Shown in pieces: positions 1 to 13,045 of a stretch of DNA of 64,000 nucleotides (positions are counted from its first letter, which is position 1; each line of letters opens with the position of its first letter). The stretch spans positions 186,001-250,000 of the forward strand of contig VWZX01002268.1 of NCBI GenBank assembly GCA_013399015.1, given 5' to 3'. A model generated the notes under the pieces. That model was not told the origin of the DNA. It did no database searches and saw only the letters and a list, made by a program, of their open reading frames with translations. A program made the position numbers and the translations under genes. The DNA comes from Galbula dea (lineage: Eukaryota > Chordata > Aves > Piciformes > Galbulidae).

Positions 1-3000
1 ACCCTAACTACCTTTCTAGCTTTGGTACAGGATAATATTTTTTAGGAAATACTGAGATTTTATTTTCTGTGTTTAGAACACAGAGACAAAAGAGAAACAT
101 TTTGATAATACTAATTGAAAAAAAGATATTTTCTATTTTAAGTGCAGAGATTTAAAAAACAAACTAAAACCAGTCTACTGGTCTTCTGTTGGTTCTGCAG
201 CTGGTCTGCTTTCTAGCTTGAAAATTGTTGTTTGCAAGATGTGATATGGAAGGTAGCTGTCTTTCATCTCACCCTCAAGCCCACAGAACTATCTCTGTAA
301 AAGCCCTCATCTTGGACTGGCTTTATAATAAAGGCAGTTAATATGGGGAAACCATGTGGTCTCAACATATTTTTAACACAAAACAACTAATAGAAAGAGA
401 AAACCCAAAGCATAACAGATAACAAATGTAAGAGAGAAGAAAGAAAAACAGCACAAGAAACTTTTTATTTCAATCATTAAACTAGGTGCCTCTTTTCTCC
501 AATATACTCTGCCACTGAGCAACGAACTACACATAAAAACAGACTTTCCAAAAAAAGTTGAAATTTTATGTATAGGTTAATTTTAGCTACATTATATTTA
601 AGTGACCTTAGAGATTAGATATATTTAAAAACTATATGGAAGAAGATACTTTACATTGGATACAAGAAAATATTGCTGATGAAGACAGGAGAGATTAAAG
701 GAACTAGATCTAAGAGAAGCTAACATGAGAAGTAAAACTGTATATTATCAAAGAATTTTTCATCACCCTTTAACTTCTCATACAAAATCAATGAAGTGTC
801 AAAGAAACCCTTACAGGAGGCAAATACTAATGCAGCAAAACACTACTGATGTTTTTTTATGAATAATAGTAATCATTATGATGCACAAGGATAGGCCAAG
901 ATTCAGGAGAAAAAAGCATACTACTAAGAAAGACGATAGACGAGTCCATACTGTCTTCTGAAGGCATAGAGGTTTTTCTATCAAGAGGTAAAATGTCAGT
1001 TTCCTTGAGTAGCTACATAATGTAACCTAAAACCATTGTTAATTACTCTGGGAAATAAGTCATTTGCAGGAGCACAACGGATCAGTTGCTGCAAAAGGCT
1101 GTGTTTTTAATGTATTCTCTTTTTTTTAACTCTTTTTAACATTATTTTGCACATCACTGTGGAAACAGTGAGGAAAATGGTAACTGTTCAAAACCGGTTT
1201 TAGTATACACATGACAGCAAGTACAGAAAGTTCAATTCACATTTTAGAAGTCTCAGAGGATGGATTCATGTCAGCAAAGAGTACAGTTGCACATAGGTTA
1301 GTCAGTCCGCAAAGAGATATAGACATCTTAAGGGCTCAATTCATCTGACCTTATATATCTACTTTCTCATGAGATAAGTTAAAACTTTAATATGTCCATG
1401 TCTTTCAAGACAAATAAATCAGACGTGAAAATGCTACAAACAGACAAATATGCTAAGACTAGTATGTTCTCATATATCTGAAGAGGCAAGAGACAAGAAA
1501 ATAGATTAATAAAAAAAGTTGGATACTAATAAGAAGGTATACTGGTGTATTTGGAAGGTAGCAATAAGATTCCTCAATGCTTCGGAGAATAATATTGAAT
1601 AAATTAGAACCAGGGGTGAACCCAAAGTTTCCTCATACCCTGTCCTTCAATACATTTCAGAATCAACCCAAAAGTAAAATTGGAAAGTCAGATGAAAAAA
1701 ATCAAACTGTTCAGACCAAACTTAATCAATTATATCTACAATGAATTAAATAGATTTCCTTATTCATTTAGAATTTATAGATTTAAAAGTCAGAAAGTTT
1801 GCTTGGACTTTTGTTTTTGGGGGGTAGGAATGCTGATGCACATTTTCTATTCAAATAAATCTCTGACAATCTTGAATGTATATTTGATACTGTGACTTGA
1901 TGAAACGCAAACAGAAGCAATAAAAGTGTGTGACATCAGAGCAGAGATTATGTTAAAAAAACCTGCAAACTATTCAGGCAGCTACCTTGGAGTTTATGTT
2001 CTACACTACTTATGGGGTTGGTTTTTTCCTGTTCAAATGGATTTAATACAGAATAGAATAGTATAATCTATGTAACTTTTTTTAAAGTTAAAAGGCACAA
2101 TATTTTCTGCAAATATGAAAGATGGAGCCAAATGTCTTATTAAGGAGGAAAGAATATGAACAGTCTTGGTAATGGAAAAATTCTACGTAAGTAGTTTTCA
2201 TGACAGATGAGTGATATTCAGTCAATAGACAGACCAGACTCATGTACACTTTTTAAGTAGTAAATTTATATGCAAACTGAAACGCATTCAGAATAATTTC
2301 ATAGAGGTTTTTGACAAAAATTGTTTCTCATGTAAGGAAAGGAAGATTCAGACATTTACAGACAAATTTTTAGAAACAGAAAAAAAATATTGTCTTAATT
2401 ATTTTGGATAAAAATGTTATATAGTTCCATATATTTATATATACTAAGATATAAGCTACATACAAACACTTGTGAGAGAGGGCAATTACTGCATTTTACT
2501 CTTCAGGTTAGGTTCTGCTTTAAAAAAGAACCTCAACTAAAAAAGAACATGTACATAAGTTTTAAGCATGTATATTAAAAAAAAAACAAACACAAAACAC
2601 TCAAACACTTAGATGTATAATCTTCCTAGCAACCTTGAATTCAATGAGCTCTCAGACACTAGACATTAAATTAGTTCTGAATGAGGAAGAGATTCATTGC
2701 ACAATTCTGGCTTCAGTCAGAAAGTATATGCTGAGAGCTACACGAGACAAAACTCAAGATAGAAAATTTGCTTCTCCAATTTGGAAGCATTGAAGTAGAT
2801 AGCCATGCGAAATGTATTTAAAACATTAGCCACACACAAATTCATGTCTTTATTTTAGATATGCCATATAATGGAAAAAAACAACCATCCTTTTCTCTTG
2901 ACTGAAAAGTATGACTGACATGGAGCAGAACTAGAAGTTTAAATGCTACTGTGCTATGTTACTTCACAAGAAAATTGTATGTGTAATCCTCCCACTTTAC

Positions 3001-4109
3001 AATTTTTTTCACTAAAATGTAAAAAAGTGCGTCTCAATATTAAAGAAAACTTTGTATAATAATGTTATAATGAGACAAACTATATAAAAATCAATCAGAA
3101 AATATGTTGATACTTTTTTTATACAGGCTACAGTTATAGATAGGTAAATCCTCATATTGGTATTGAATTAAGAAGGTTGAGGAAATACAGTTAGTTTACA
3201 CAGATGGTCTTTAAATTATAAAAATAACAGGGTTTTTCTATTGTATTCTACATTATATGTATATCAAATTATTTAAAAGAAAGTTTTTCATGTGTACATT
3301 TTTAATGTATAATTGCACTAATAATATCTTTTAATATACCCTAACTACAACGTATTCAATTTATATCAACATATTTTGACCAAAGTAAGAAAACCTGAAG
3401 TACTGAAGAAAAATAATGACACAACACATCAGAAGACAAATACCAATTATAGAAGTAAATATGTATACTATAATTAAAAACACATAAGAACTGCAGGAAC
3501 CACAAGAAAAATAAATAAAAAGAACCTTAGGAGAATAAAAAATGAAAGGCAAATATAAAGAACAATAGCTCAAAATATTAACCCAACTCATCAACTGAAA
3601 CCAGTATGACTGATTTTCTTTTTCTGCTTCTTCCTTCTAATCACACTGGACTTGACTATTGGATGAAAACTAATCTCCTTCCTTATAACGTCTTTGAAGT
3701 GGGAAGTTGTCAAGAAGCCTAGGTCTTTATTATCAGTTTTCTTTAATAAGTCTTTAAACTAACGAACCATGGGTAGAGTTCATCCACCAGACAGGACATA
3801 CTTATATGAGTCATTGCACATATTAAACAGGTATTTCCAAAAGTATTATGAAACATTAGACAAGTATAGTTCAGTGTTTAAATGCCTGAGTGTTAAAAGT
3901 GCTAAATTATATGTTAAGCTAATAATACTTTCTGGGAACTTTCTGAATTACTCTGAAAAAAACACGCCACTTTTAAAAATAAAAAGATCTTATACAAATA
4001 TTCTTTATATATACATATAAAAGAATATAAGGATCTCAGAAAAATACATTTACTTTCTTCATACTCTTATCTTTGCAGTTCTGGGTTTCACTCATAACAA
4101 AAGAAGCCT

Positions 4110-4126
4110 ACAACAACAACAACAAA
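4110..4126. repeat. (CAA)n microsatellite
   Basis: A short ACAACAACAACAACAA run, about five units. Confidence 0.85.
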
Positions 4127-5445
4127 AGAGGAAAGCTCTTCAGAAAATCTTTCCTTCCCTGCTCCTTCATTCCTTTCCCAGCTTCTTTACTTTCTCTTAA
4201 AGACTTTTGTTTTCAAAAGTTTAATTAGGATCTGATTTAATTCCTCATAATACATCTTAAAAATCTTTTAAAAAAACCCCAACCTGTTGCCTCCTAACAT
4301 CACAACTTTTCTTCTAACATAGAGCAGCAAGAAACATTCGTTTAATGGGAAATACCCTGTAGAAAATTTTTCTCACTGATTCAGTTTTCACTTGCTATTA
4401 CTAAGATATTACACAAAGTCAGATATGAGAATGTGTAGGTTAAGGTGTGATAGAAATATGTCAAAATAAAGGGGAAAGGGCTGAGAAATTATAAAGGTTT
4501 TACAAGAAAGTCAGGAAAAAAATTAAAGCTGAAAACATAGCTGTCTTTATGTGAGTTAGACCAGAACCGATTGTGTTCAGTGATTTTACTTTTCAGCCAA
4601 GAAGAAAAAGACAATGGACATAACAGTAAAATGAATAAGATTTTTAAAGTAACTAGGTAAGTAAATTCATTCAATCATATATTTATACTTTAATCCTCAA
4701 AGTGAACAGATAAAAATTTGCAAATATTTGGTGGCATTTCTCCTCTTTAGGAGAATAGAAGTTCAGAGATGTGAAATGCGTTATCTAAAGTTCTCTTAAA
4801 AATAAATCAGATTTACTTTATTTCATTTTTCAATATAAGAAATTAAACCACTCCGCAATTTCTTCCACTGATCATGATTGCTGAATAAAAAAGTATAGCC
4901 AAACTTTATGGCTGCTCCTGGACAAATGAAAAAGAGAATGGTTACCATAAATTATTTATACCGAGTTTGTCTTGTGTGATAACAATTAGTTCTTATTTCT
5001 GGGGTGGAAGTCCAGATTCATTGCAGCGAGAGGAAGACTCGGGTGACTCGAGATAGTTAATTTTCAACCCACTTTACAATCCTTCAATAGAATTAGGAGT
5101 CTAAAAAATGTTTAAACTTGTAAACTTAAACTCACTTTGTGGTCCTTTTAAAACCATAAGAACTGTAATATCATGTCAGCAAAAGTGAGAATCAGACTTG
5201 ACTATGTTTGGCACTGATAGATCAAAGATCCTTCTCAGTTATATGAGAGAATCAAATTCTCTGCTCTATCAACATCATCAGCTTTCATATTTATTTTATT
5301 CTTTCTTTTCTTCTAACTCAAGATTTATTTAGAAATCTTTGTACTACTTGTTCTCTGCTGCAAGTGAAACCAGAAGTAAGATTCCCATTGTTCTCAGGAG
5401 TAATTATTTAGGATGCATGTGTAATTTCACACTGAAATGAAATTA

Positions 5446-5575
5446 ATAGAATACTTCAGTTGGAAGGAATCTACAAAGGTCCAATCCAACTGCCAGACTA
5501 GTTCAGGGCTGACCAAAAGTTAAAGCATATTATTAAGGGTACTATGTCTCTTAGCACATCTGTAGACAGTAAAAG
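5446..5575 (-). mobile_element. CR1 3' end, old copy
   Basis: The plus strand reads TAGAATACTTCAGTTGGAAG, then TCCAATCCAACTGCC and AGGGCTGACCAAAAGTTAAA, a diverged CR1 3' end in minus orientation. The inner boundary is uncertain. Confidence 0.65.
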
Positions 5576-6739
5576 TATGCTATAGAAGTATTAACAAGAA
5601 AAGGTTGTAAAATATCTTTCATGATGTTTGCATATACTGTATAAAAATTCTACAACATTAGAAAAGATGTAGTTGATATGAATTATAAAAAAATTCAAGA
5701 GCACTAACAACATTACTAAACTTTAAATTCTTGATGTATGAAACACAGATACCAGAAAAGACCAAAAATATCAGATTATCCTCTACTGATGTAGTTATGA
5801 TCAAGCTAAAAGTACTTAAATACTTAAACAGAAAATAAACAAGGGGAGGAAGGAAATCACATTTAATTTCCTTCCTGATTTTACATCTGAATAAGACAGA
5901 CCATACTAGAAACTGTGATTGCAGTATTGCTACTGAATGCCTAGTATTCGAAGTTTCTGCATTTAACTGAATGGAAGTATTTAAGGACCACTTCGGCCCC
6001 CTCCCCCCCCCTTTACTTCTGTATAGAATAAGAGATATACTTTGCTGAGTTTGGGCACTTGGTTTCATTAGAAGTTGGGACCTGAAAGATGCTATGTTTC
6101 TCTTACAGATAAAGTATATAAATACATCATTCATTAGCCTAATAAACCACATTTTGAAAGTAAGATTTTCACCCTTCATCTACGCCCTCCTTCTAACAAA
6201 AGGCTTCATCATTCCAATAACAAGAACTCTTTTTGCTCTTCTCCCTAATATATCTATTTATAAACTATATACCCATTTGTCCTATTTAAGTTCTCCACAT
6301 AAATGCATTCACTTCCTGAAACATTTATCCTTTCAGCCTTACATTTTCTTTTGTAAGGTAGGATGATAAGAACAATGTAACACTATTCATCTGATTCAGT
6401 CAATTCCTTCTTGATGAAGGAACTATAATCACGTAGAGTATTCCTCATGAGATCTCTCTATTCCCTTATAAAATGATACTTTTACTTCTCTACCTCTAAT
6501 GGACACGTTCCATCAAATGCATCTGGGGTTCCTTTTTCCTCTCTTAAATAGTCAAAACACCCTGAGAGGTCTTCTTCCCTTCTGTGAATTCCAATTCCAG
6601 TCAAGAGAAGAAATCCTTTAGCAAGCCTTTGACACCAACTACAGGTACTGATGAAGTTCAGAGAGTAATGGTGGAAGACTAATTTACACCTAGCAGTTTA
6701 GACAGACAGACCTCTGCTTCTCTCTATACAACTCTTTCA

Positions 6740-6755
6740 GATATATATATATATA
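6740..6755. repeat. (AT)n microsatellite
   Basis: Eight AT units in a row on the plus strand. Confidence 0.85.
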
Positions 6756-8100
6756 CTTAAAAAAGTTTAGGAAACAAAACAGTACTGTTATTGTTCACTC
6801 ATTCTGAAAGATCTTATTCATATAAAAATCCCATGAAGGCCAGAAGTACATCTCTTACTTGTAGTTATTCTTTTGTATCAATGCTAATATATCATAAAAC
6901 AGAACTGTTCTCATCTCACTAGCAACTTCTCAAAAAAGCCTACAGTGAAGATACATATACAGTACATTTTTACCATTTTATATGTAGACATATGATATAC
7001 TAAGTTTTAATAATTTGTATTTAGTACATTAAAATTTATCTTTTCAAGTGTTAATTGTTGCCTAGATTTGGGAGCATAACTAAAATTATGATCAAGAGCA
7101 CAGACAAAAATATATTTCCAAAGTATTAAATAACATTTGATATCTATTAAATAAAGAATTCAAAAAGGAATTTAGCTAAGTGGCTCTTATATACAGTTCC
7201 ATTGTAATTTAATATACAGAGCAATAAAAGTAGTTTTTATATTTTTACTTATATTTCATTGTCAAAGAAAGGCTAAAATGCTCCAATAGAAACCAGAGGA
7301 AACTCCATAAAACCACCTCCAGAATATCTTCCTCAACTACAAATTTCATCAAGTTGATTAACTATAGTGTCACATTCACAAACATTCCTTCAAAATATAT
7401 CTATGTAATGAGGAGCATATTATGGAAAACTACTAGAAGGTATTGAATGAGTGTCACTTGATATGTTTTCATGGCTATTATAAACACACTGGTGTTTGCA
7501 AAGCAAAAATGGTAATCTTTTACTCACTATAAAAATATCTACTTTAATAGAATACACAAAAATTGTTCTGTGGGTATGATACAGTAAAAAAATGTTCAAA
7601 AGACTTTGTATAAAGATGCTAGGAAAACCAAGACTTTAAATGTGGCACAATGAAATAAGCTGCACACAGAATTAGGTATGGGGTTTCTTCTCCTGTAGCA
7701 TGTATATAATATTGATGTCATCTGTGTGTAGGCTGTGGTACCTTTTAGTACTTATGATACTGCTTTAAAATATGACAAATAAGTACAATAACATTACCTT
7801 TGAAGTATCTTGGGTTCTAACTTTTTCCTTTTTTTATCTCATAATGTAATGTTTATCACTTTAATACCTAGTAATTCAGAAGTATGAGCCTTACATATGT
7901 CTTATATCAAAGGATAGGTGAGAGAAGGACAGTGAAAAAGCAGTGGAGAGGACATTATAGTGTACTGATTACAAACAGATGTATGCATATCACGGTTACT
8001 GACAATTTTAACTGCCAAATAAATACATGCCCACATCTTTAAATTAGAAATGGTTATTCCAGGCCCTCAGATATTCTTTTGTAACTGAAATGAAGCTTGG

Positions 8101-8182
8101 GTTTGGTTTTGTTGTTTGTTTTGGGGGTTTTTTTTTGGGGGGGGGGGGGGGGGGGGGTTTTGATTTGTTTTGGTTTTTGACT
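8101..8182. repeat. G/T low-complexity tract with 21-G run
   Basis: The plus strand is only G and T, with few exceptions, over about 80 bp. It has a run of nine T (8128-8136) followed directly by 21 G (8137-8157). On the transcribed sense of CSMD3 this is C21. Confidence 0.9.
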
Positions 8183-9091
8183 TGACCAAAGATGATGTGA
8201 AGTGAATGCATAGACAACAAGTGCAAACTAAATTCAATTTAGGCCTGTCGATAACCACAAAAATACTTCATATTTGTATTGAAATTAATACAAATGAAAC
8301 ATAAATAGCTATTTAATGATAAATTAAATACAATGCTTGTATTTAATTTATCAGTAATTTTTCAGTTATCCTACTTAAATTATATGTCTTAAAATTCTGT
8401 AGATCTGCAGTTCTGACGTTTCAGTAGCTGTTAGTACATGAAGCTACAACAATTTATAGTGGGTGACTATCTGATCCAGTACCAGTAGGACAATAGATTC
8501 TAATCTGTCTTTACAAAATATTAACCATATGAGACTTCTTCAAAATTCTTGTGCTATAAAAGATGTTCCTCCATATATTTTTAGGATTTGTTTATTTTTT
8601 TATGCACAATAAATATGTAACAATGGATTATCACACAATAAAAATTGAAAATATATAATCAATGGTATTCAAACATATTAGCCTGCATAATTAAGCTGCA
8701 CGTTCCCTAAACTCGTGTATATATGTGAAAACATACTACATGTGGTTTTTTTCCAAATGTCTGTGCTGGGTAAATTAAGAAATCCCAGCATTGCTGTTTT
8801 TCAGCCTCAAATTTCAGATATCAACATTTACTTTTAAATACAATATTGTTTTGTTTATACCCCAAATGTTGTTTACTATTAGTACTTTAGCATGTGGATT
8901 AAATTAGATTAATATAGGAACATATCAAATCTTTAGCTTTACTAATTGAATACTTGAAACTAAATGCTCTAGTGTTCTAACTTTGCTTCATTCATTGATT
9001 TCATATTTGATAGAACAAAAATGTACAGACCTTTTAAAAAACCAATATTTTACTGAAAATTTAAGTAGATGGGAGATTATTGTTACTGCAT

Positions 9092-9482
9092 CATCACAAT
9101 CACAGAATATCGTGAGTTGGAAGGGACTCAGAAGCATCATAGGATCATAGGATTGTCAGAGTTGGAAGGGACCTCAAAGATCATCCAGTTCCAACCCCCC
9201 TGCCTGGCAGGGACACCATCCACTAGATCAGGTTACACAGGATCATTAAGTCCAACTCCTATTTAGGCACAGGACAACCACAAAGTCACACTGTGTGCCT
9301 AAGTGCATTGTCCAAGTGCTTCTTAAACTCCATGAGAGCTGGTGTTGTGACAGCCTCCCTGGGGAGCCTGTTCCAATGCTCCACCACTCTCTGGGTAAAG
9401 AACCACTTCCTAACGTTCAACCTGAATTTCCCCCAGCACAGGTCATGCCATTCCCTGGGTCCTATCACTGGTCATCATCAAC
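9092..9482 (-). mobile_element. CR1 LINE 3' part, interrupted by a second CR1
   Basis: A 5'-truncated CR1 in minus orientation. Its 3' end (degraded octamers, then GTGAGTTGGAAGGGACTC on the plus strand) lies at 9092-9134, and the rest resumes at 9241 with GATCATTAAGTCCAACTCCT and continues to about 9482. The minus-strand frame 9468-9286 encodes the known C-terminal end of CR1 ORF2: RKWFFTQRVVEHWNRLPREA, then a helix-like FKKHLDNAL. The gap between the two parts is filled by the next entry. Confidence 0.85.
9135..9240 (-). mobile_element. Younger CR1 3' fragment nested in the older CR1
   Basis: About 106 bp in minus orientation. It contains its own octamers (ATAGGATCATAGGAT), GAGTTGGAAGGGACCTCAAA and CAGTTCCAACCCCCCTGCC, and ends after ACTAGATCAGGTTACACAG. 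Removing it rejoins the outer CR1 exactly as expected (ACTCAGAAG then GATCATTAAG), so it inserted after the outer copy. Confidence 0.75.
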
Positions 9483-9892
9483 TAGTTTAGAACAAAGCAG
9501 CTATTTATAAGGTAAATTTTTAATGTTATAGTTGATTGTATATAAACATATGCAGAATAGATTGATATTTTAATCTCAATTCTCTAAACTTTCATTAGAG
9601 CTTACATACACTAGGCTTGATAGTGAAATATAATGATATAAGCTATAAAGTAACAGTAAAATTCCTTATTTTTCCCTTTTGTCTTTTTATAAATCAATTT
9701 AATTTAAATTAGTATGACATTATTTCATTTTTTTATTTGGCTGCTCCACTAGAACTCAATTTTAAGTAAATTTAATCTCATTTCCATTTGGTTCAGTTAC
9801 CTTTCCTGATTGTATACCTAACTTTTCACATTTAATTTATGCAAAGTATTTTATTGTAACTACATGGGCACAAATAAAATAATATCCAATAC

Positions 9893-10201
9893 CTCTATGA
9901 GTAACAACTGCAAGTTCTTTAGTTCTTTCTATTTGCTCGGGATTTCTTGGTCGTCTTCTTGTGCTTTGTAAATTTGCTTGATGAAGGGAGAGAGCTTCCT
10001 TGGAAGTGGGCGTCTCCAGAATTGATTTTCTTATATTCTTAGCTTGCACTTGTTGCTCTTCAGGAGGTTGTCTATAGGTGGTCACTGCACTGGATACAGC
10101 AACATCAGCAGATGTGCTAGCAACAGTAATAGCACCAGTAGTGGCCGCAATACGTTCCTCTAACTCACCAGTGGAGGCAGTTTTGATCAAAGTGGAAGAA
10201 C
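9893..10201 (-). CDS. CSMD3: CSMD3 linker exon (Thr/Ser/Ala-rich, basic end)
   Basis: A 309-bp exon (103 codons, phase 1 to phase 1) between CUB 2 and the next Sushi domain. The acceptor is CCCACAG/GT; the donor AGAG/GTATTG is weaker than the others. The protein starts GSSTLIKTASTGELEE, continues with a stretch rich in Thr, Ser, Ala and Val, and ends with a basic part, STRRRPRNPEQIERTKELAV. There is no cysteine and no globular motif, so it is probably an extended, possibly O-glycosylated stalk. The beginning (STGELEE) and end (RTKELAVVTHR) match the segment I remember for human CSMD3, while the middle is clearly more diverged than the CUB and Sushi exons. CSMD1 goes straight from CUB 2 to VKKA without it, which supports CSMD3. 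I recall human isoforms that lack about this segment; symmetric phases would allow that. Confidence 0.9.
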
Positions 10202-11539
10202 CTGTGGGACACACAGTAGCACTGGATGCTAACTTTTTCTTTTGAATTGTGTTTTCCTGATCAACCTAAGAGATTAAATTTCCCTCTGTTTAACATAGGA
10301 AAGACAAGTGACATGAAAAGAGGAAAGTTGATATGCTTTATTTAAAAATTTGAAGTAATTGGAACATGTTTTAATGCTAGTGAACATTTTGTAATCATAG
10401 TAATCTTACATGTTTAATTTTAAATGTATTCAAAAAAATTTATTCCAGTCAGAATGACAGCACATAATTTCCATCCCAGCAAACTCAGCCCTGAAATCAT
10501 CACAGTTAGAGCAAAATATACATCTATATCATTAAAAGGGACCTAATATGTAGAAAAGCGATAACTACCTTATTGAGGAGTAAACAGCAGTATTATATAG
10601 TAACCTAGGTAGTACGCGAAGCTTCCATATTCCCACAGCTAATAAGGCTGCAAACACATTCATACAATTGATTCTTTTCATCAAAGCTTGACAGGGCTCT
10701 AAAAAGTTCATTTAGGCTTGATACAAGGCCAAGAGTAGATGGACAGTAAAACATACACATTTAAGCAAAATATCTAAGCACAATTATCTATACTTGATAT
10801 TGGACATAGGAGGATGCAGGATCTGGAGGAAAGAAAATGTAAATGTTGCTTGGGCAACCAAGAAAGGGAACCTGGTCAGTCCAGAATAAAGCAGTCTGAG
10901 ACTTACTAGGCTGGACAACGACTCCTCTAAGTGAGTCTGTTTGGATGGAGAGTGGATCAAAATCAGTAAAACTCAGGACCTTTCACACATCAAATTAGAT
11001 GCAGGTGAGGAAAGATTTGAAGCAGTATTTAAGTGTAAAAATTTGTTAAGTATGCAGAAGTGGAAGGACATCAAGCTGATGATCTACAGAGCAACTCATT
11101 TCAGAAAAAAAAGACTGAATGAACTAGCACTGAACAATGTTGTAACTACTAAAATTTTGCGTAACGCAAACATATGGAAGATCCATAAGCCTTTCTATTT
11201 ATATAGGAGTGGAAGTTGCTTCTGATTCTAGGATCATTTCCAGTAAAGTAAAAAGGCAAGAGCCTTTGACATTTGCCCAAGACAAAGTTCCAAAAATAGA
11301 TTATGAATTTGTTCTAGATGCACACACTTTGCATATGCAATATTCTACAGTATACACAGGGTTTCTGTTGTAAATATACGAAAGAAAATTAACCCCAGAT
11401 AAGCTCACAGTGGAAATGTAAAGATTATTTAAACTAATCTAATAGACTAACATTTTACAAGTAATCCTGGAGGAAATTAAATGATCTAGGGAGATTAGCT
11501 GCTTTGCCCACTCTGAAGCAGCATTTACCAGGGCTTTAC

Positions 11540-11625
11540 ATTTGTCCTTTCGTAAGATTCTTGACAGCCCATTCTTCCAGCTTGTCTATGTCCCTATGGA
11601 TGGCAGCTCTAGGTAGACTCTAGGT
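11540..11625 (-). mobile_element. Short CR1 ORF2 fragment
   Basis: CAGCCCATTCTTCCAGCTTG followed by TCTATGTCCCTATGGATGGC resembles the reverse complement of the CR1 segment just before the end of ORF2 (GCCATCCAGAGGGACCTGG). It is short and diverged. Confidence 0.5.
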
Positions 11626-12965
11626 AGAGGATGACTCATTTATGACTATCTTCTAACTTTACACGGATTTAACTTCAACAGTGGAAGAACAGATGAAAAG
11701 TGCCAAATTTTTCATAAGACTAAATAAATGGAATCTAAGACTACTGTTTAGCAGCTATTCTAATTCATTAGAATTAGTTTTAATGATTAATTCCTAAGAA
11801 TTTCTGAGTTCAAAATGTGGGAGCATGTAGGAACATCTAATATCTTGTTTATTCAGGATGAATTCAAGATGCAGCACTCTATAGTCCTTGCGATACATAT
11901 GATCCAACTATAGACTTCCCAAACAAAGCAAAAAGTCCTCAATGCAGATGACCTTAAATGGGACTCACTATAGTAAAGTGCTAATGAGGTCAGCCTAGGC
12001 AATTTCCTGTAGATCATAAAAGCAAGAAATAAGGTAGTCTATACTTTTTGCAATGGGTAATTGAGACAGGAGTGTTGACAGTCTTAAGCAAAAATGAAAT
12101 GCATATTTTAATAAATCAAAAAAGAGGTGGTTATAATTATACTCAGAATTTCAAAAAAGAGTAACCACTTGTACTTCATTGTTCTTTTAGATGTTTAAGG
12201 ACTTTCAGCCTAGAATTATTTAGCTTTCTTACCTACAACTTCCCACAGTTAACTGACTTTGCAGTGACCAGTTCATCCCATTAAGAAGGGACACATTTTT
12301 GCTCATAAACTGTCTTCATTAACAGTTCTCTTTGTTGTTGTCTGTCATATCTGTTGCCCATAAGAATTTCCAATAAAGTTACAAACCTAATTAAAAGAAT
12401 GTATTCTGGTTCTGTTAAATCAATTTTCAAGTTAGTGTAGACATAACAGCTTTTTTTATATGTCATTCCAAATTCATAATTTTCATAAATCTTTTTTTCT
12501 TAATAAATTTCTAAGTTTTTACCTGTTCTTAAGTTCAAATCACAGTTTTTCTTCTACTGATTTATGAGTAAGTAATAGAACAGAAAGGAGTCTGAAACAC
12601 AAATATATATTTGAGAATATAAAATCAGTATAAATGACTGATTAAAAACTTTCTTCTGATCAAACTGATTTTCATTTCCCAGCTACTCAGGAAGGGAACA
12701 AAACTGTGGATTTAAAGAAATACATGACTGGAAAATATGGTTTGAAACAAGTTTCTAGACTTCAGCTTAGAAAAACAATGATCCCTGGATTTATCCAGCT
12801 AGGAAAGTCTCCAAAAGCTCTCTAGACAGAAGTTTACTATAACTACTTTTTGTCTTCCTTCTGTTTTCAAGTTGTCCACAATTTGTGTGAATTGATTCAG
12901 AAATTAATTTTCATTTCTTTTTGGTACCAGAAGGCACTTGTTTACATTATTGCATTATCTTATGA

Positions 12966-13045
12966 CTTTTTTTTTTACTTGCATGTTTTTTCCTCTCTCT
13001 TTTTTAACATCTCTATTTCTGTTTCTTTCTTCTTTTTCTTTTCTT
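12966..13045. repeat. Polypyrimidine tract
   Basis: About 80 bp of mostly T and C on the plus strand (T runs, CCTCTCTC, TTCTTTCTTC), a polypurine tract in the CSMD3 transcript. No function is evident. Confidence 0.75.

Larger units (their letters stand above)
1..9892 (-). other. CSMD3: CSMD3 intron, 5' part, continues out of window
   Basis: Begins with the GTATTG donor after the linker exon and runs to the window edge. I looked for the next expected exon (starting around VKKAIDF, then a Sushi domain) and did not find it, so this intron is probably longer than 9.9 kb. It contains nested CR1 copies at 9.1-9.5 kb, a CR1 3' end at 5.4 kb, a 21-G run at 8.14 kb, an (AT)n run near 6.74 kb and a short (CAA)n at 4.11 kb. 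Otherwise 1-5.4 kb is AT-rich DNA without recognisable content. Confidence 0.75.

Noticed and set aside
8044..8258. Two short minus-strand frames with a run of prolines
   Set aside because: The prolines come only from the C21/G21 homopolymer; there is no start context or family likeness.
1..9892. The next CSMD3 exon (VKKAIDF segment and second Sushi domain)
   Set aside because: Searched for by eye on the minus strand and not found; it is probably outside the window.
10202..10264. An earlier acceptor (CTCTTAG at about 10265) that would lengthen the linker exon
   Set aside because: Joined to the previous exon, the phase would be wrong and give a stop at once. The acceptor CCCACAG at 10202 keeps the frame and matches the known start GSSTL.
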